From contig NZ_KB890024.1 in the NCBI RefSeq assembly GCF_000372965.1, positions 496,001-560,000 on the forward strand: 64,000 nucleotides of DNA, read 5' to 3'. Made by a program: the position numbers and the translations under genes. Below, piece after piece: positions 26,096 through 35,143 of this stretch. Every line of letters starts with the position of its first letter. The first letter of the stretch is position 1. The notes under the pieces are model-generated. The model made no database searches. It was not told the DNA's origin and was given only the letters and a program-made list of their open reading frames with translations. Source of the stretch: Hoeflea sp. 108. Lineage in GTDB: Bacteria > Pseudomonadota > Alphaproteobacteria > Rhizobiales > Rhizobiaceae.

Positions 26096-27372
26096 CGACA
26101 GCGCCTGAAAACACGTACCGGATGGACGCGATCCTAGGAAACGTGCGGATTCCGCGTTCACTGCTCGGCAGCCCCGATGCCTTTGGCGGCCGGCCGGATC
26201 GGGACTGCATCGCCGGAAATCTGGTCATCCGTGGCGGGTATGCCGTGGGCATGTCCATTGACGCTCCGATGGACATGGATTTGCGGGGACGTCTGATTAC
26301 GCAACCCTTTGTCGAGGCTCATTGCCACCTGGACAAATGCTTCACGGCCGAACGGATGGACTATGTCGGCGGTACGCTGGAACAGGCGATCGCTGCGCAG
26401 GCAAGTGACAAGCGTAGTTGGAGCCGCGAGGACATCGCGGCCCGGGCGACGCGCGGCCTTCAGGAATTGGCGATATCCGGCACCCGGCTCGTTCGTACCC
26501 ATGTGGACTGGGAGGTGGATCCGGCCGATCCGGAACGCCTGCCGCTGGCGTGGACCACCCTGGCGGAGCTTGCCGAAACGTGGCGGGACAGCATCGTGCT
26601 GCAGCGCGCGGGGCTGCTTCCCATCGATGTGCTGGCTAGCGAAGACTATTGCGATCGCGTCGCGCGCGCGATCGCGCGGACGAACGGCGTTCTGGGCGCA
26701 TTCGTCGCCAGCCAGCCACAGAGGCGTGCGGGCATTCGCAATATGATCCGCGCCGCGGCAAGGCACGGAATTGCGCTCGATTTCCACGTCGACGAGGGCA
26801 TGGATCCGGCGCTCGACGGCCTCGAGGTCATTGCGACCGAACTCATCGTCGCCCGCCACGAGGGGCCGGTGCTTTGCGGTCACGTATGCAATCTGGGGAC
26901 GGTCGATGCCGCAACGCGCGCGCGTCGCATCGAACTGGCCGCCACGGCGAAGCTCTCCGTCGCGGCTTTGCCGAGTAGCAATCTCTATCTGCAGGACCGT
27001 GGCGCAAGTATGCCGCTGAGGCGGGGGGTGACGGCAATACGAGAGCTGATCGGTGGCGGCGTCAACATGGTCTTTGGCACAGATAACGTCCAAGACGCCT
27101 TCTGTCCTGTCGGCACTCACAGCCCCGCATCGGCGCTTGAGATGGCGGTACTCGCCGCTCAGCTCGAACCGCCCTTCGGCAAATGGCTGCCTTGCGTAAT
27201 GGGACAAGCCTCCAGCGCACTGGGGGCCGCGATGCCGGACATCGACCATGCAGCGGTTGAAGATCTGCTCCTGTGGAACACCGGACAGGTGACCGATATC
27301 GTAAGCGCGGCGAGCCGCACGAAGTCTGTCCGCGTGAGAGAAGCACTGGCGCGCGATTTTTCGTTCGATTAA
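26092..27372 (+). CDS. Cytosine-deaminase-like amidohydrolase
   Basis: A 426-residue amidohydrolase-superfamily enzyme similar to cytosine deaminase and its relatives. The metal site is visible: HCHLDK near residues 80-85, LDFHVDEGMD, LCGHVCNLG and FGTDNVQDAFCPVG with the final aspartate. Enzymes of this group hydrolyse amino groups or rings of pyrimidines, triazines or creatinine-like compounds. It is the last gene of the creatininase/flavoprotein operon, overlapping the preceding stop by four bases (ATGA), which argues that two amidohydrolases and an oxidation step act on one substrate. Identity of that substrate is open. Confidence 0.83.
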   Translation: MTTAPENTYRMDAILGNVRIPRSLLGSPDAFGGRPDRDCIAGNLVIRGGYAVGMSIDAPMDMDLRGRLITQPFVEAHCHLDKCFTAERMDYVGGTLEQAIAAQASDKRSWSREDIAARATRGLQELAISGTRLVRTHVDWEVDPADPERLPLAWTTLAELAETWRDSIVLQRAGLLPIDVLASEDYCDRVARAIARTNGVLGAFVASQPQRRAGIRNMIRAAARHGIALDFHVDEGMDPALDGLEVIATELIVARHEGPVLCGHVCNLGTVDAATRARRIELAATAKLSVAALPSSNLYLQDRGASMPLRRGVTAIRELIGGGVNMVFGTDNVQDAFCPVGTHSPASALEMAVLAAQLEPPFGKWLPCVMGQASSALGAAMPDIDHAAVEDLLLWNTGQVTDIVSAASRTKSVRVREALARDFSFD

Positions 27373-27394
27373 CCGATGGGGCACCGAAGTGACT

Positions 27395-27436
27395 GTGACC
27401 AGCCACGAGAGGCTGGCCTCCACAAGCCCTGGTCAC
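27395..27436. terminator. Inverted repeat between convergent genes, likely terminator
   Basis: GTGACCAG at 27395-27402 pairs with CTGGTCAC at 27429-27436, with CCAGCC/GGCTGG nested inside. It lies exactly between the end of the amidohydrolase gene and the end of the leftward RpiR gene. No T-run follows on either strand. Confidence 0.4.
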
Positions 27437-27439
27437 GGC

Positions 27440-28291
27440 CTAGCGCAGTTTGAGAGCCGATACGGCTGCTTCGCTGCGATGGATGTGTTCGTTCGCATCT
27501 TGCTGCCGCTGCACCAGCAGGATGAACAGGAGGTCGGTTAGCGCCAGTTGCGCATCGCGCGCGGTGATCGATGAAGAGCGAACATTATCCTCGTCGCTGA
27601 CCGAATGAAGCGTGATGTCGGCGATGGCACTCAGCGGATTGTCGCGCATCGACGACATCACCACCACGGTTGCTTGTTGCCCCCGTGCGATCTCGGCTAC
27701 GCGCAGCGTTTCGATGCTCACGCCTGAATGGGAGATCGCAAACAGCATGTCCCTGGGGCCCAGTGACGTGGCGCTCGCCAGTTGCACGTGGCTGTCGCTG
27801 TCATGCAGCACGTTGCGGCCGAGCTTCATCAGCTTGATGGCGAAGTCGCGCGCCACCAGCGATGAGGCGCCGACGCCGGAGAGGTGGATACGCTCCGCCC
27901 GGTCTATCATGTCGAGCACCCGCGTTACCGTTTGTTCGCTGTTGACCGACATGGTCTGCTGCATGGCCGCGAGCTTGCCCGCCACCAGCTTCTGCTGGAC
28001 GGCGACGTAACCGTCTGTTCGGTCGATGCTACCGTGCACCATGCCGGGCGGGGCCTGCCATTGCTGGGCCTTGGCCTCGGAGACCGCAAGCTTCAGCTGC
28101 TGGTAGCTGGGATAGCCCAGCTTCTGCGCGAACTTGACCACGCTGGACTGGCTGCGGCCGGTCTGCTCGCCCAACGCCACAGACGAGAGGCGCAGCATCT
28201 CGTCTGGATTGTCGACGATGAACTGGCCGATCTGCCGGTCTGCCGGCGACATGGTGTCGAGCGTCGCAGTGATTTTGGTGAGAACCGACAT
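27440..28291 (-). CDS. RpiR/MurR-family transcriptional regulator
   Basis: A 283-residue RpiR-type regulator. The N-terminal HTH_6 domain covers residues 1-75 (MSPADRQIGQFIVDNPDEM; VALGEQTGRSQSSVVKFAQKLGY). The C-terminal SIS domain (HLSGVGASSLVARDFAIKL; LFAISHSGVSIETL) binds phosphosugars. The nearest functional parallel is MurR, which represses MurQ genes and responds to N-acetylmuramic acid 6-phosphate. It is divergent from the peptidoglycan-recycling operon and a GGAAT-N5-ATTCC palindrome lies 38 bases upstream of its start; the same motif occurs twice ahead of murQ. AGGAG precedes the ATG. Confidence 0.9.
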   Translation of the reverse strand: MSVLTKITATLDTMSPADRQIGQFIVDNPDEMLRLSSVALGEQTGRSQSSVVKFAQKLGYPSYQQLKLAVSEAKAQQWQAPPGMVHGSIDRTDGYVAVQQKLVAGKLAAMQQTMSVNSEQTVTRVLDMIDRAERIHLSGVGASSLVARDFAIKLMKLGRNVLHDSDSHVQLASATSLGPRDMLFAISHSGVSIETLRVAEIARGQQATVVVMSSMRDNPLSAIADITLHSVSDEDNVRSSSITARDAQLALTDLLFILLVQRQQDANEHIHRSEAAVSALKLR

Positions 28292-28328
28292 GAAGCTCCT
28301 CGGGGCTCTCTCGTCCAGCTGACGTCAA

Positions 28329-28343
28329 GGAATAGAATATTCC
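28329..28343. promoter_or_regulatory. Palindromic operator GGAAT-N5-ATTCC, copy 1
   Basis: A perfect GGAAT/ATTCC inverted repeat around AGAAT in the gap between the RpiR-type regulator (leftward) and the murA paralogue (rightward). On the regulator's strand TATTCT inside it could serve as a -10 element. The same palindrome recurs at 30576 and 30608, which strongly suggests it is the binding site of this regulator and that the regulator controls itself. Confidence 0.65.
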
Positions 28344-28429
28344 AGTCGAGGTTGACAGCAAAGAATAATGCGATCAACTCTCTTGTCGGTCCGGCAGGTC
28401 CCGTCCGGCTGATGAACGGATTCTCTGAC

Positions 28430-29682
<1,253 letters not shown>

Positions 29683-29686
<4 letters not shown>

Positions 29687-30573
29687 CCAGCGCCTCCAAT
29701 CCTCCCTTTTTTCTCGGCGTCGACGGCGGTGGCACTGGCTGCCGCGCGCGAATCGTCGATATGGCAGGCAATGTGCTGGGGCAGGGGCTTTCTGGCCCGG
29801 CGACGACACGGCTCGGCATCGATAACGCCTGGATATCGATGGCGCGTGCCTTCGGCGAGGCTGCCGAAGAAGCCGGATTTGGCGCTGCGGAACTGGCGCG
29901 AACCTTCGCCGGCATCGGCCTTGCGGGCATCGGCCGCAAGGGTGCGCTGGAGGCGCTGCGGCAGATCGAACACCCCTTCGCCGCCGTCGACTTTGTCAGC
30001 GACGGCATGGGGGCTTGCCTCGGCGCCCATTCGGGCAAGGATGGCGCCATCGTCATTGCCGGCACCGGCTCGATCGGCCTGGGCTTTGTCGAGGGCCGGG
30101 ATCTCAGGGTCGGTGGCTACGGATTTCCCATCTCGGATGAAGGCAGTGGCGCCGATCTCGGCTTGAAGGTGGTGCAGCTTGCGCTGCGTGCCCATGACGG
30201 CCGCCACGACCGGTCCGCACTGCTGACCGAAATCATGCAGCGCTTCCACAACGACCCTATGGAAGCGGTGGCGTGGATGGACCGGGCAACGGCGACAGAC
30301 TACGCCGCACTGGCGCCGACCGTCATGCGCCACGCCGACCAGGGCGACGCCGCCGGACGCCGCATCGTGCAATCCGCAGCTGAGCAGATCGATACGATTG
30401 TGCGCACCCTGTTCAGCAAGGGTGCGCCGCGCGTGACGCTTCTCGGCGGCCTGGCCAGTCCGCTCGAGCCGTGGCTCGCCCCCGATGTTCGGCGCCGTCT
30501 CAAGCCGGCCGATGGTGACGCCGTGTCCGGGGCGATCATCCTCGCCAGGCGGCTCAAGCCGCTACCTAACTGA
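29683..30573 (+). CDS. BadF/BadG/BcrA/BcrD-type amino-sugar kinase
   Basis: A 296-residue ATPase-fold kinase of the BadF/BadG family, which includes N-acetylglucosamine kinases and the MurNAc/GlcNAc kinase MurK. Motifs: FLGVDGGGTGCRARIVD (phosphate 1, residues 9-25), DGMGACLGAHSGKDGAIVIAGTGSIG (phosphate 2 and adenosine region, beginning near 107) and TLLGGLASPL. It shares four bases with the murA stop. In this context it probably makes MurNAc-6-phosphate or GlcNAc-6-phosphate from recycled sugars, feeding MurQ. Specificity cannot be settled from sequence. Confidence 0.85.
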
Positions 30574-30575
30574 CA

Positions 30576-30590
30576 GGAATAATCCATTCC
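30576..30590. promoter_or_regulatory. Palindromic operator GGAAT-N5-ATTCC, copy 2
   Basis: A perfect copy of the palindrome found upstream of the RpiR-type regulator, located two bases after the kinase stop and centred 32 bases (about three helical turns) before copy 3. Two correctly phased sites suit cooperative binding by an RpiR dimer pair. Confidence 0.65.
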
Positions 30591-30598
30591 AAAATTTA

Positions 30599-30627
30599 TT
30601 GACAATAGGAATAGTACATTCTAGAAA
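30599..30627 (+). promoter_or_regulatory. murQ promoter with operator copy 3 in its spacer
   Basis: TTGACA at 30599-30604 and TAGAAA at 30622-30627 are separated by 17 bases. The third palindrome (GGAAT-AGTAC-ATTCT, 30608-30622) fills nearly the whole spacer, so a bound regulator would exclude RNA polymerase. This gives murQ and the downstream importer genes their own regulated promoter within the island. Confidence 0.7.
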
Positions 30628-30696
30628 GTTAATGAAGGCCTAGGGGAACCGGCTCCACGAGGCTGTGCATTTTGAGAACCGGGCAGGTAGCGACAA

Positions 30697-31629
30697 GTGT
30701 CAGAACAAGCCTTGATTTCGGAACTGGGGCGTTTGGTTTCCGAGGAACGGAACCCGCGCACCATGGACATAGACCTGTTGCCGACCGTCGAGGTCCTCAG
30801 GAAGATCAACGACGAAGACAAGCTTGTCGCACACGCGGTCGAGCAGGTTATCCCCGAGATCGCCGCTGCCGTCGACCGGACCATCGCTGCCTTCCGGCAG
30901 GGCGGGCGCCTCATCTACATGGGTGCTGGCACCAGTGGCCGCATCGGCGTGCTTGACGCCTCCGAATGCCCGCCGACATTCAGCGTGCCGTCCACCATGG
31001 TGGTGGGGCTCATCGCCGGCGGTTACAGCGCGCTGCTGAAGGCGACGGAAGGGGCGGAAGACAGCCAGTCCAAGGGCGCCGAGGCGCTGGCCGAAATCGG
31101 CCTGACAGCCAAGGACGTCGTCGTCGGCATCGCGGCGAGCGGCCGCACGCCCTATGTCATCGGCGGCCTCGACTACGCCAAGAAGATCGGCGCGACGGCA
31201 GTTGCATTGTCGTGCAACCCGCAGTCCGCCATCGCTGAAATCGCCGACATCGCCATTTCACCCGTCGTCGGCCCTGAGGCGCTGACCGGCTCGACGCGCA
31301 TGAAGTCGGGCACGGCAGAGAAGCTCGTTCTCAACATGCTGACCACGGCCAGCATGATCGGCATCGGCAAGACCTATGAGAACCTCATGGTCGACCTCAA
31401 GGCGTCGAACAAGAAACTCGTGGCACGCGCCGCCCGCATCGTCATGCAGGCGACCGAATGTACGCTGGAAGTGGCGCAGGCAGCGCTGGCCCAGACAGAC
31501 AACGACGTGAAGCTGGCAATCCTCATCGTCATGACGGGGATGGACCTCGCCGCGGCGCGATCAGCGCTGGAGGGTTCGAAAGGCTTCTTGCGGCAAGCAA
31601 TCCGGGATGCGAAGCAGGCATCCATGTGA
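30697..31629 (+). CDS. murQ: N-acetylmuramic acid 6-phosphate etherase
   Basis: A 310-residue MurQ. It removes the lactyl ether from MurNAc-6-phosphate, giving GlcNAc-6-phosphate and D-lactate, the central step of MurNAc recycling. Recognisable family stretches are TMDIDLLPTVEVL, the SIS-domain segment LIYMGAGTSGRIGVLDASECPPTF near residues 73-96, IAASGRTPYVIG and LTGSTRMKSGTAEKLVLN; the glutamate of SECPP is the expected catalytic acid/base. The start codon is GTG. It is preceded by a promoter carrying two regulator palindromes and followed 51 bases later by the peptide importer. Confidence 0.95.
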   Translation: MSEQALISELGRLVSEERNPRTMDIDLLPTVEVLRKINDEDKLVAHAVEQVIPEIAAAVDRTIAAFRQGGRLIYMGAGTSGRIGVLDASECPPTFSVPSTMVVGLIAGGYSALLKATEGAEDSQSKGAEALAEIGLTAKDVVVGIAASGRTPYVIGGLDYAKKIGATAVALSCNPQSAIAEIADIAISPVVGPEALTGSTRMKSGTAEKLVLNMLTTASMIGIGKTYENLMVDLKASNKKLVARAARIVMQATECTLEVAQAALAQTDNDVKLAILIVMTGMDLAAARSALEGSKGFLRQAIRDAKQASM

Positions 31630-31680
31630 TCCGGTCGGCCATTCCGGCCGCGCCAGAGAATGAGTAACAGGGAGGATGAA

Positions 31681-33198
31681 ATGACCAGCAAGTTCAAATA
31701 TTTCCTTGGGGCAACCACGGCCGTGATGATCGGCCTGTCGGGTGTCGCAGGCCATGCCGATGCAGCGACGCTGCGGATGGCCTGGGCGCAGGACGCCACT
31801 GGACTCGACCCGCATAAGCAGACCGCGTTTTCGTCGCTGCGCCTGCTTGAGCTGATCTACGAACCGCTCGTGCGCCTCGATGCCGACCTCAAGATCGTTC
31901 CGGGCATCGCCACGTCGTGGGAGTTTTCCGCCGACGGCAAGCAGCTCACCTTCAAGCTCGACCCCAAGGCCAAGTTCCAGAACGGTGCCGCGCTGACCTC
32001 GGCCGACGTCAAGGCATCGTTCGAGCGCATCCTCGACGAGAAGACGGGTGCCGCCAACCGCGCCAACTACCTGTCGATCGAGGCCATCGAGACGCCCGAT
32101 GCCGGCACCGTCGTCTTCAAGCTCAAGCAGCCCGACGCGCCGATCCTCACCGCCATGACCGACACCAACTCGTCGATCGTTCCGGCAAGCGAGATCGCTG
32201 CTGGCACCATCGGCACCCAGGCGATCGGCTCGGGTCCATTCAAGCTCGAGAAGTGGGATCCCAATTCCAAGGCGGCGCTTGTCGCCAACAAGGACTGGGC
32301 CGGTGGCGCCACCGGCGTCGACGGCATCGAGATCAGTGTTCTGCCCGACGAGACCGCGATCCTGGCTGCCATGCGCACCGGACAGGTCGATTTCGCGCTG
32401 CTCAACGATCCGCTGATTGCGACGCTGGTGCCCAAGGAGCCCAAGCTCCAGCTCAACCGCGCACCGCTGCTCGCCTACCACGTGCTTCAGCTCAATCCGG
32501 CCCGCAAGCCGATGAACGAACTGGCCGTGCGCCAGGCCATTTCCTGCGCCGTTGACCGCCAGGCTGTGCTCGATACGGCATCCCTGGGCGAAGGCAAGGT
32601 GACCGGGCCGATTACCGCACCGTTCTTTGCGTCCGACCCGAACTCGCTGTTCTGCTACAAGCAGGACGTCGAGAAGGCCAAGAAGCTGATGGCCGATGCC
32701 GGTTTTGCCGATGGCTTCAGCGCTACCGTAATCGCTGCCACCGGTGAGCCGCCGACGGCTGCCGCCGAAGCGCAGGTGCTGCAGTCGCAGCTGGCCGAGA
32801 TCGGCGTCAAGCTCGACATCAAGATGATGGAGCTCAACGTCTATGTCGACACCTGGCTGAAGGGCGACTTCGACATGGCCGTGGCGCTGAATGGCGGCCG
32901 TCCCGACCCCTACACCATGTACAACCGCTACTGGACCAAGAACGGTAACCTGCAGAAGGTGTCCAACTTCGCTGACGACACGCTCGACAAGCTGCTGCAG
33001 GACGGCCGCGCCGAGACCGATCCGGAGAAGCGCAAGGTGATCTTCGCCGAGTTGGACAAGCAACTCGCCGAGAAGGCGCCGTGGATCTGGCTCTACACCG
33101 GCTACGGCTACACTGCCCAGCAGAAGAACGTGCAGGGCTTCGTGCCGATGCCGACAGGTTCGCTGGTCAGCCTCGGCAAAGCCACCGTCCAGCAGTAA
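31681..33198 (+). CDS. Peptide/muropeptide-binding protein, family 5
   Basis: A 505-residue family 5 (DppA/OppA-like) binding protein with a Sec signal peptide (to about HADA, residue 27). The mature part starts TLRMAWAQDATGLDPHKQ and has LELIYEPLVRLDADLKIVPG, typical of the family, plus the IGSGPFKLEKWDPNSK block. Encoded between murQ and permease genes, it most likely binds peptides or anhydro-muropeptides released from the wall. A strong AGGGAGG precedes the ATG. Confidence 0.92.
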   Translation: MTSKFKYFLGATTAVMIGLSGVAGHADAATLRMAWAQDATGLDPHKQTAFSSLRLLELIYEPLVRLDADLKIVPGIATSWEFSADGKQLTFKLDPKAKFQNGAALTSADVKASFERILDEKTGAANRANYLSIEAIETPDAGTVVFKLKQPDAPILTAMTDTNSSIVPASEIAAGTIGTQAIGSGPFKLEKWDPNSKAALVANKDWAGGATGVDGIEISVLPDETAILAAMRTGQVDFALLNDPLIATLVPKEPKLQLNRAPLLAYHVLQLNPARKPMNELAVRQAISCAVDRQAVLDTASLGEGKVTGPITAPFFASDPNSLFCYKQDVEKAKKLMADAGFADGFSATVIAATGEPPTAAAEAQVLQSQLAEIGVKLDIKMMELNVYVDTWLKGDFDMAVALNGGRPDPYTMYNRYWTKNGNLQKVSNFADDTLDKLLQDGRAETDPEKRKVIFAELDKQLAEKAPWIWLYTGYGYTAQQKNVQGFVPMPTGSLVSLGKATVQQ

Positions 33199-33204
33199 CC
33201 AGAG

Positions 33205-33240
33205 CTTCAGGCGGCGCGCTCTCCCTGTCGTCGCCTGAAG
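33205..33240 (+). other. Stem-loop between binding protein and permease genes
   Basis: CTTCAGGCG at 33205-33213 pairs perfectly with CGCCTGAAG at 33232-33240, starting seven bases after the binding-protein stop. No T-run follows. Such structures between a binding-protein gene and its permeases often stabilise the upstream message or attenuate read-through, giving excess binding protein. Confidence 0.5.
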
Positions 33241-33349
33241 GCGGTCGCCTTCGACAAGATGGCGACCGCCCTGCAATCCGCGATCGGCTCCCAGACCGAT
33301 CCAGCCGGGGAGCCGAAACGCTCCTTCAACCCCAGATGGTTCGCACGCC

Positions 33350-34309
33350 ATGAGTTACGTGATACGTCGCCTACGGGCCTTTCCCCTGGTTCTCATCGGC
33401 GTCTCTATCATCGTCTTCATCGCCATCCGGCTCGTGCCGGGCGATTCCATCACGGCCATGCTGGGCACCGAGGCCGGCCTTTTGACCCCGCAGCAGCGGG
33501 ATTCGCTTGCCGTCTATTTCGGCATCGACCAACCTTGGCCGGTCCAGTACTGGCGCTGGTTCACCGGCCTGTTCAGCGGCGACCTCGGCGTATCGGTGAC
33601 CTATGGCAAACCGGTGCTGACGGTCATCCTCGAACGCTTCCCGCTGACGCTGGAACTCGCGCTGCTTGCCATGCTGATCGCGCTGTCGATCGGCGTGCCC
33701 GCCGGCGTCTTTGCCGCCACGCGCAACGAACGTCCTGCCGATCTCGGCGTGCGCATCGTCGCCATGATCGGCCAGTCGACGCCGAGCTTCGTTGTCGGCC
33801 TCGTCATCATCTACATCCTGTCGGCCGGCTTCGGCGTTCTGCCCACCATGGGCGCGTTCACCCCGATCTGGCAGAATCCATTGCAGAATCTCGGCCAGAT
33901 GATCCTGCCGGCGATCACGCTTGGCTGCGCCTTCGCCTCTTCGGTCACCCGCGTCACCCGCTCTGCCATGCTCGACGTTCTCAGCGACGATTACGTCCGC
34001 ACCGCCCGCAGCAAGGGCACGCCGGAGCGCCAGGTCATCTGGCGCCACGCCCTGCCCAATGCGCTGGTGCCTGTCGTCACGCTGAGCGGCATCGAGTTCG
34101 GCTACCTGCTCGGCGGCGCCGTCATCGTCGAACAGATCTACGCCTTGCCGGGCCTCGGCCGCATGGTGCTGGAAGCCATCCTGCAGCGCGACTATGCGCT
34201 GGTGCAGGGCGCCGTTCTGTTCATCGCCCTCAACTTCATGATCGTCAATCTGCTCGTCGACCTCGCCTATGCCGCGCTCGACCCCCGCATTCGCCTGGAG
34301 GGCCGTTGA
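33350..34309 (+). CDS. Peptide ABC transporter permease, DppB/OppB type
   Basis: A 319-residue permease with the DppB architecture: an N-terminal segment (AFPLVLIGVSIIVFIAIRLVPGD), a periplasmic region GIDQPWPVQYWRWF, and five further membrane segments. The conserved cytoplasmic loop RTARSKGTPERQVIWRHALPN contacts the ATPase. It ends one base into the next permease start. It forms the translocation channel for the substrate bound by the preceding protein. Confidence 0.93.
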   Translation: MSYVIRRLRAFPLVLIGVSIIVFIAIRLVPGDSITAMLGTEAGLLTPQQRDSLAVYFGIDQPWPVQYWRWFTGLFSGDLGVSVTYGKPVLTVILERFPLTLELALLAMLIALSIGVPAGVFAATRNERPADLGVRIVAMIGQSTPSFVVGLVIIYILSAGFGVLPTMGAFTPIWQNPLQNLGQMILPAITLGCAFASSVTRVTRSAMLDVLSDDYVRTARSKGTPERQVIWRHALPNALVPVVTLSGIEFGYLLGGAVIVEQIYALPGLGRMVLEAILQRDYALVQGAVLFIALNFMIVNLLVDLAYAALDPRIRLEGR

Positions 34310-35142
34310 TGCGCATCCTGAAGTCCATTTTCTCCCATCCGAGCGGCCGCATCGGCGGCGCCATCGTGCTGGTCTACCTGCTGGTCGCTTTGCTGGGGAC
34401 CGTCGGCCTGACCCCGCACGACCCACTGATGCAGTATCGGATCGACCGCCTGCACGCGCCGACGTCTTCCTACTGGATGGGCACCGACCTGTTCGGCCGT
34501 GACGTCATGAGCCGCCTGATGAAGGGCGTCGGCCAGTCCTTCACCGTTGCCTTCTTCTCCGTCGCGCTGGCAACCCTTGCCGGGACTGTGCTCGGCCTCA
34601 CCGCCGCCTGGTATGGCGGGCGCTGGGACACGCTCCTTATGCGCCTCATGGACGTGCTGCTGGCCTTCCCGGCGATCCTCCTGGCGCTGCTGATCGTCAC
34701 CATCATCGGCCCGGGCACCTGGACCAGCGTCGCAGCCATCAGCATCGTCTACACGCCGATCTTCACCCGTGTGGTGCGCGGACCGGCGCTGTCGCTCAAG
34801 GCGCGCGACTTCGTCGATGCCGCCCGCACTTTCGGCTCGAGCCGCAGCTACATCTTGACCCGGCACTTGCTGCTCAACCTGGTGGCGCCGCTGACCGTAC
34901 AGGTGACGCTGGCGCTCGCCTGGGCGCTCTTGACCGAAGCGGGCCTGAGCTTCCTTGGCCTCGGCACCCAGCCGCCTGCCTCGTCGCTCGGCCTGATGCT
35001 GAGCGATGCCCGTAACCTGATGGAGCAGGCGCCGTGGTTGCTGGCCTTCCCGGCCGTCGCCATCATGCTTTCCATCCTCGGCTTCAACCTTCTCGGCGAT
35101 GCGCTTCGCGACATCCTCGACCCCAAGACGAGGAGGGCGTGA
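34309..35142 (+). CDS. Peptide ABC transporter permease, DppC/OppC type
   Basis: A 277-residue DppC-like permease: first membrane segment GGAIVLVYLLVALLGTVGL, then the family motif YWMGTDLFGRDVMSRLMKG, and the coupling loop DFVDAARTFGSSRSYILTRHLL. It ends LRDILDPKTRRA, the usual C-terminus. ATG overlaps the stop of the previous permease by one base. Confidence 0.94.
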   Translation: MRILKSIFSHPSGRIGGAIVLVYLLVALLGTVGLTPHDPLMQYRIDRLHAPTSSYWMGTDLFGRDVMSRLMKGVGQSFTVAFFSVALATLAGTVLGLTAAWYGGRWDTLLMRLMDVLLAFPAILLALLIVTIIGPGTWTSVAAISIVYTPIFTRVVRGPALSLKARDFVDAARTFGSSRSYILTRHLLLNLVAPLTVQVTLALAWALLTEAGLSFLGLGTQPPASSLGLMLSDARNLMEQAPWLLAFPAVAIMLSILGFNLLGDALRDILDPKTRRA

Positions 35143-35143
35143 C

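Noticed and set aside
27884..28429. N-terminal extension of the murA paralogue
   Set aside because: The open frame runs antisense through the RpiR gene; MurA similarity starts at MDKLRIVGG and a regulatory palindrome lies in between.
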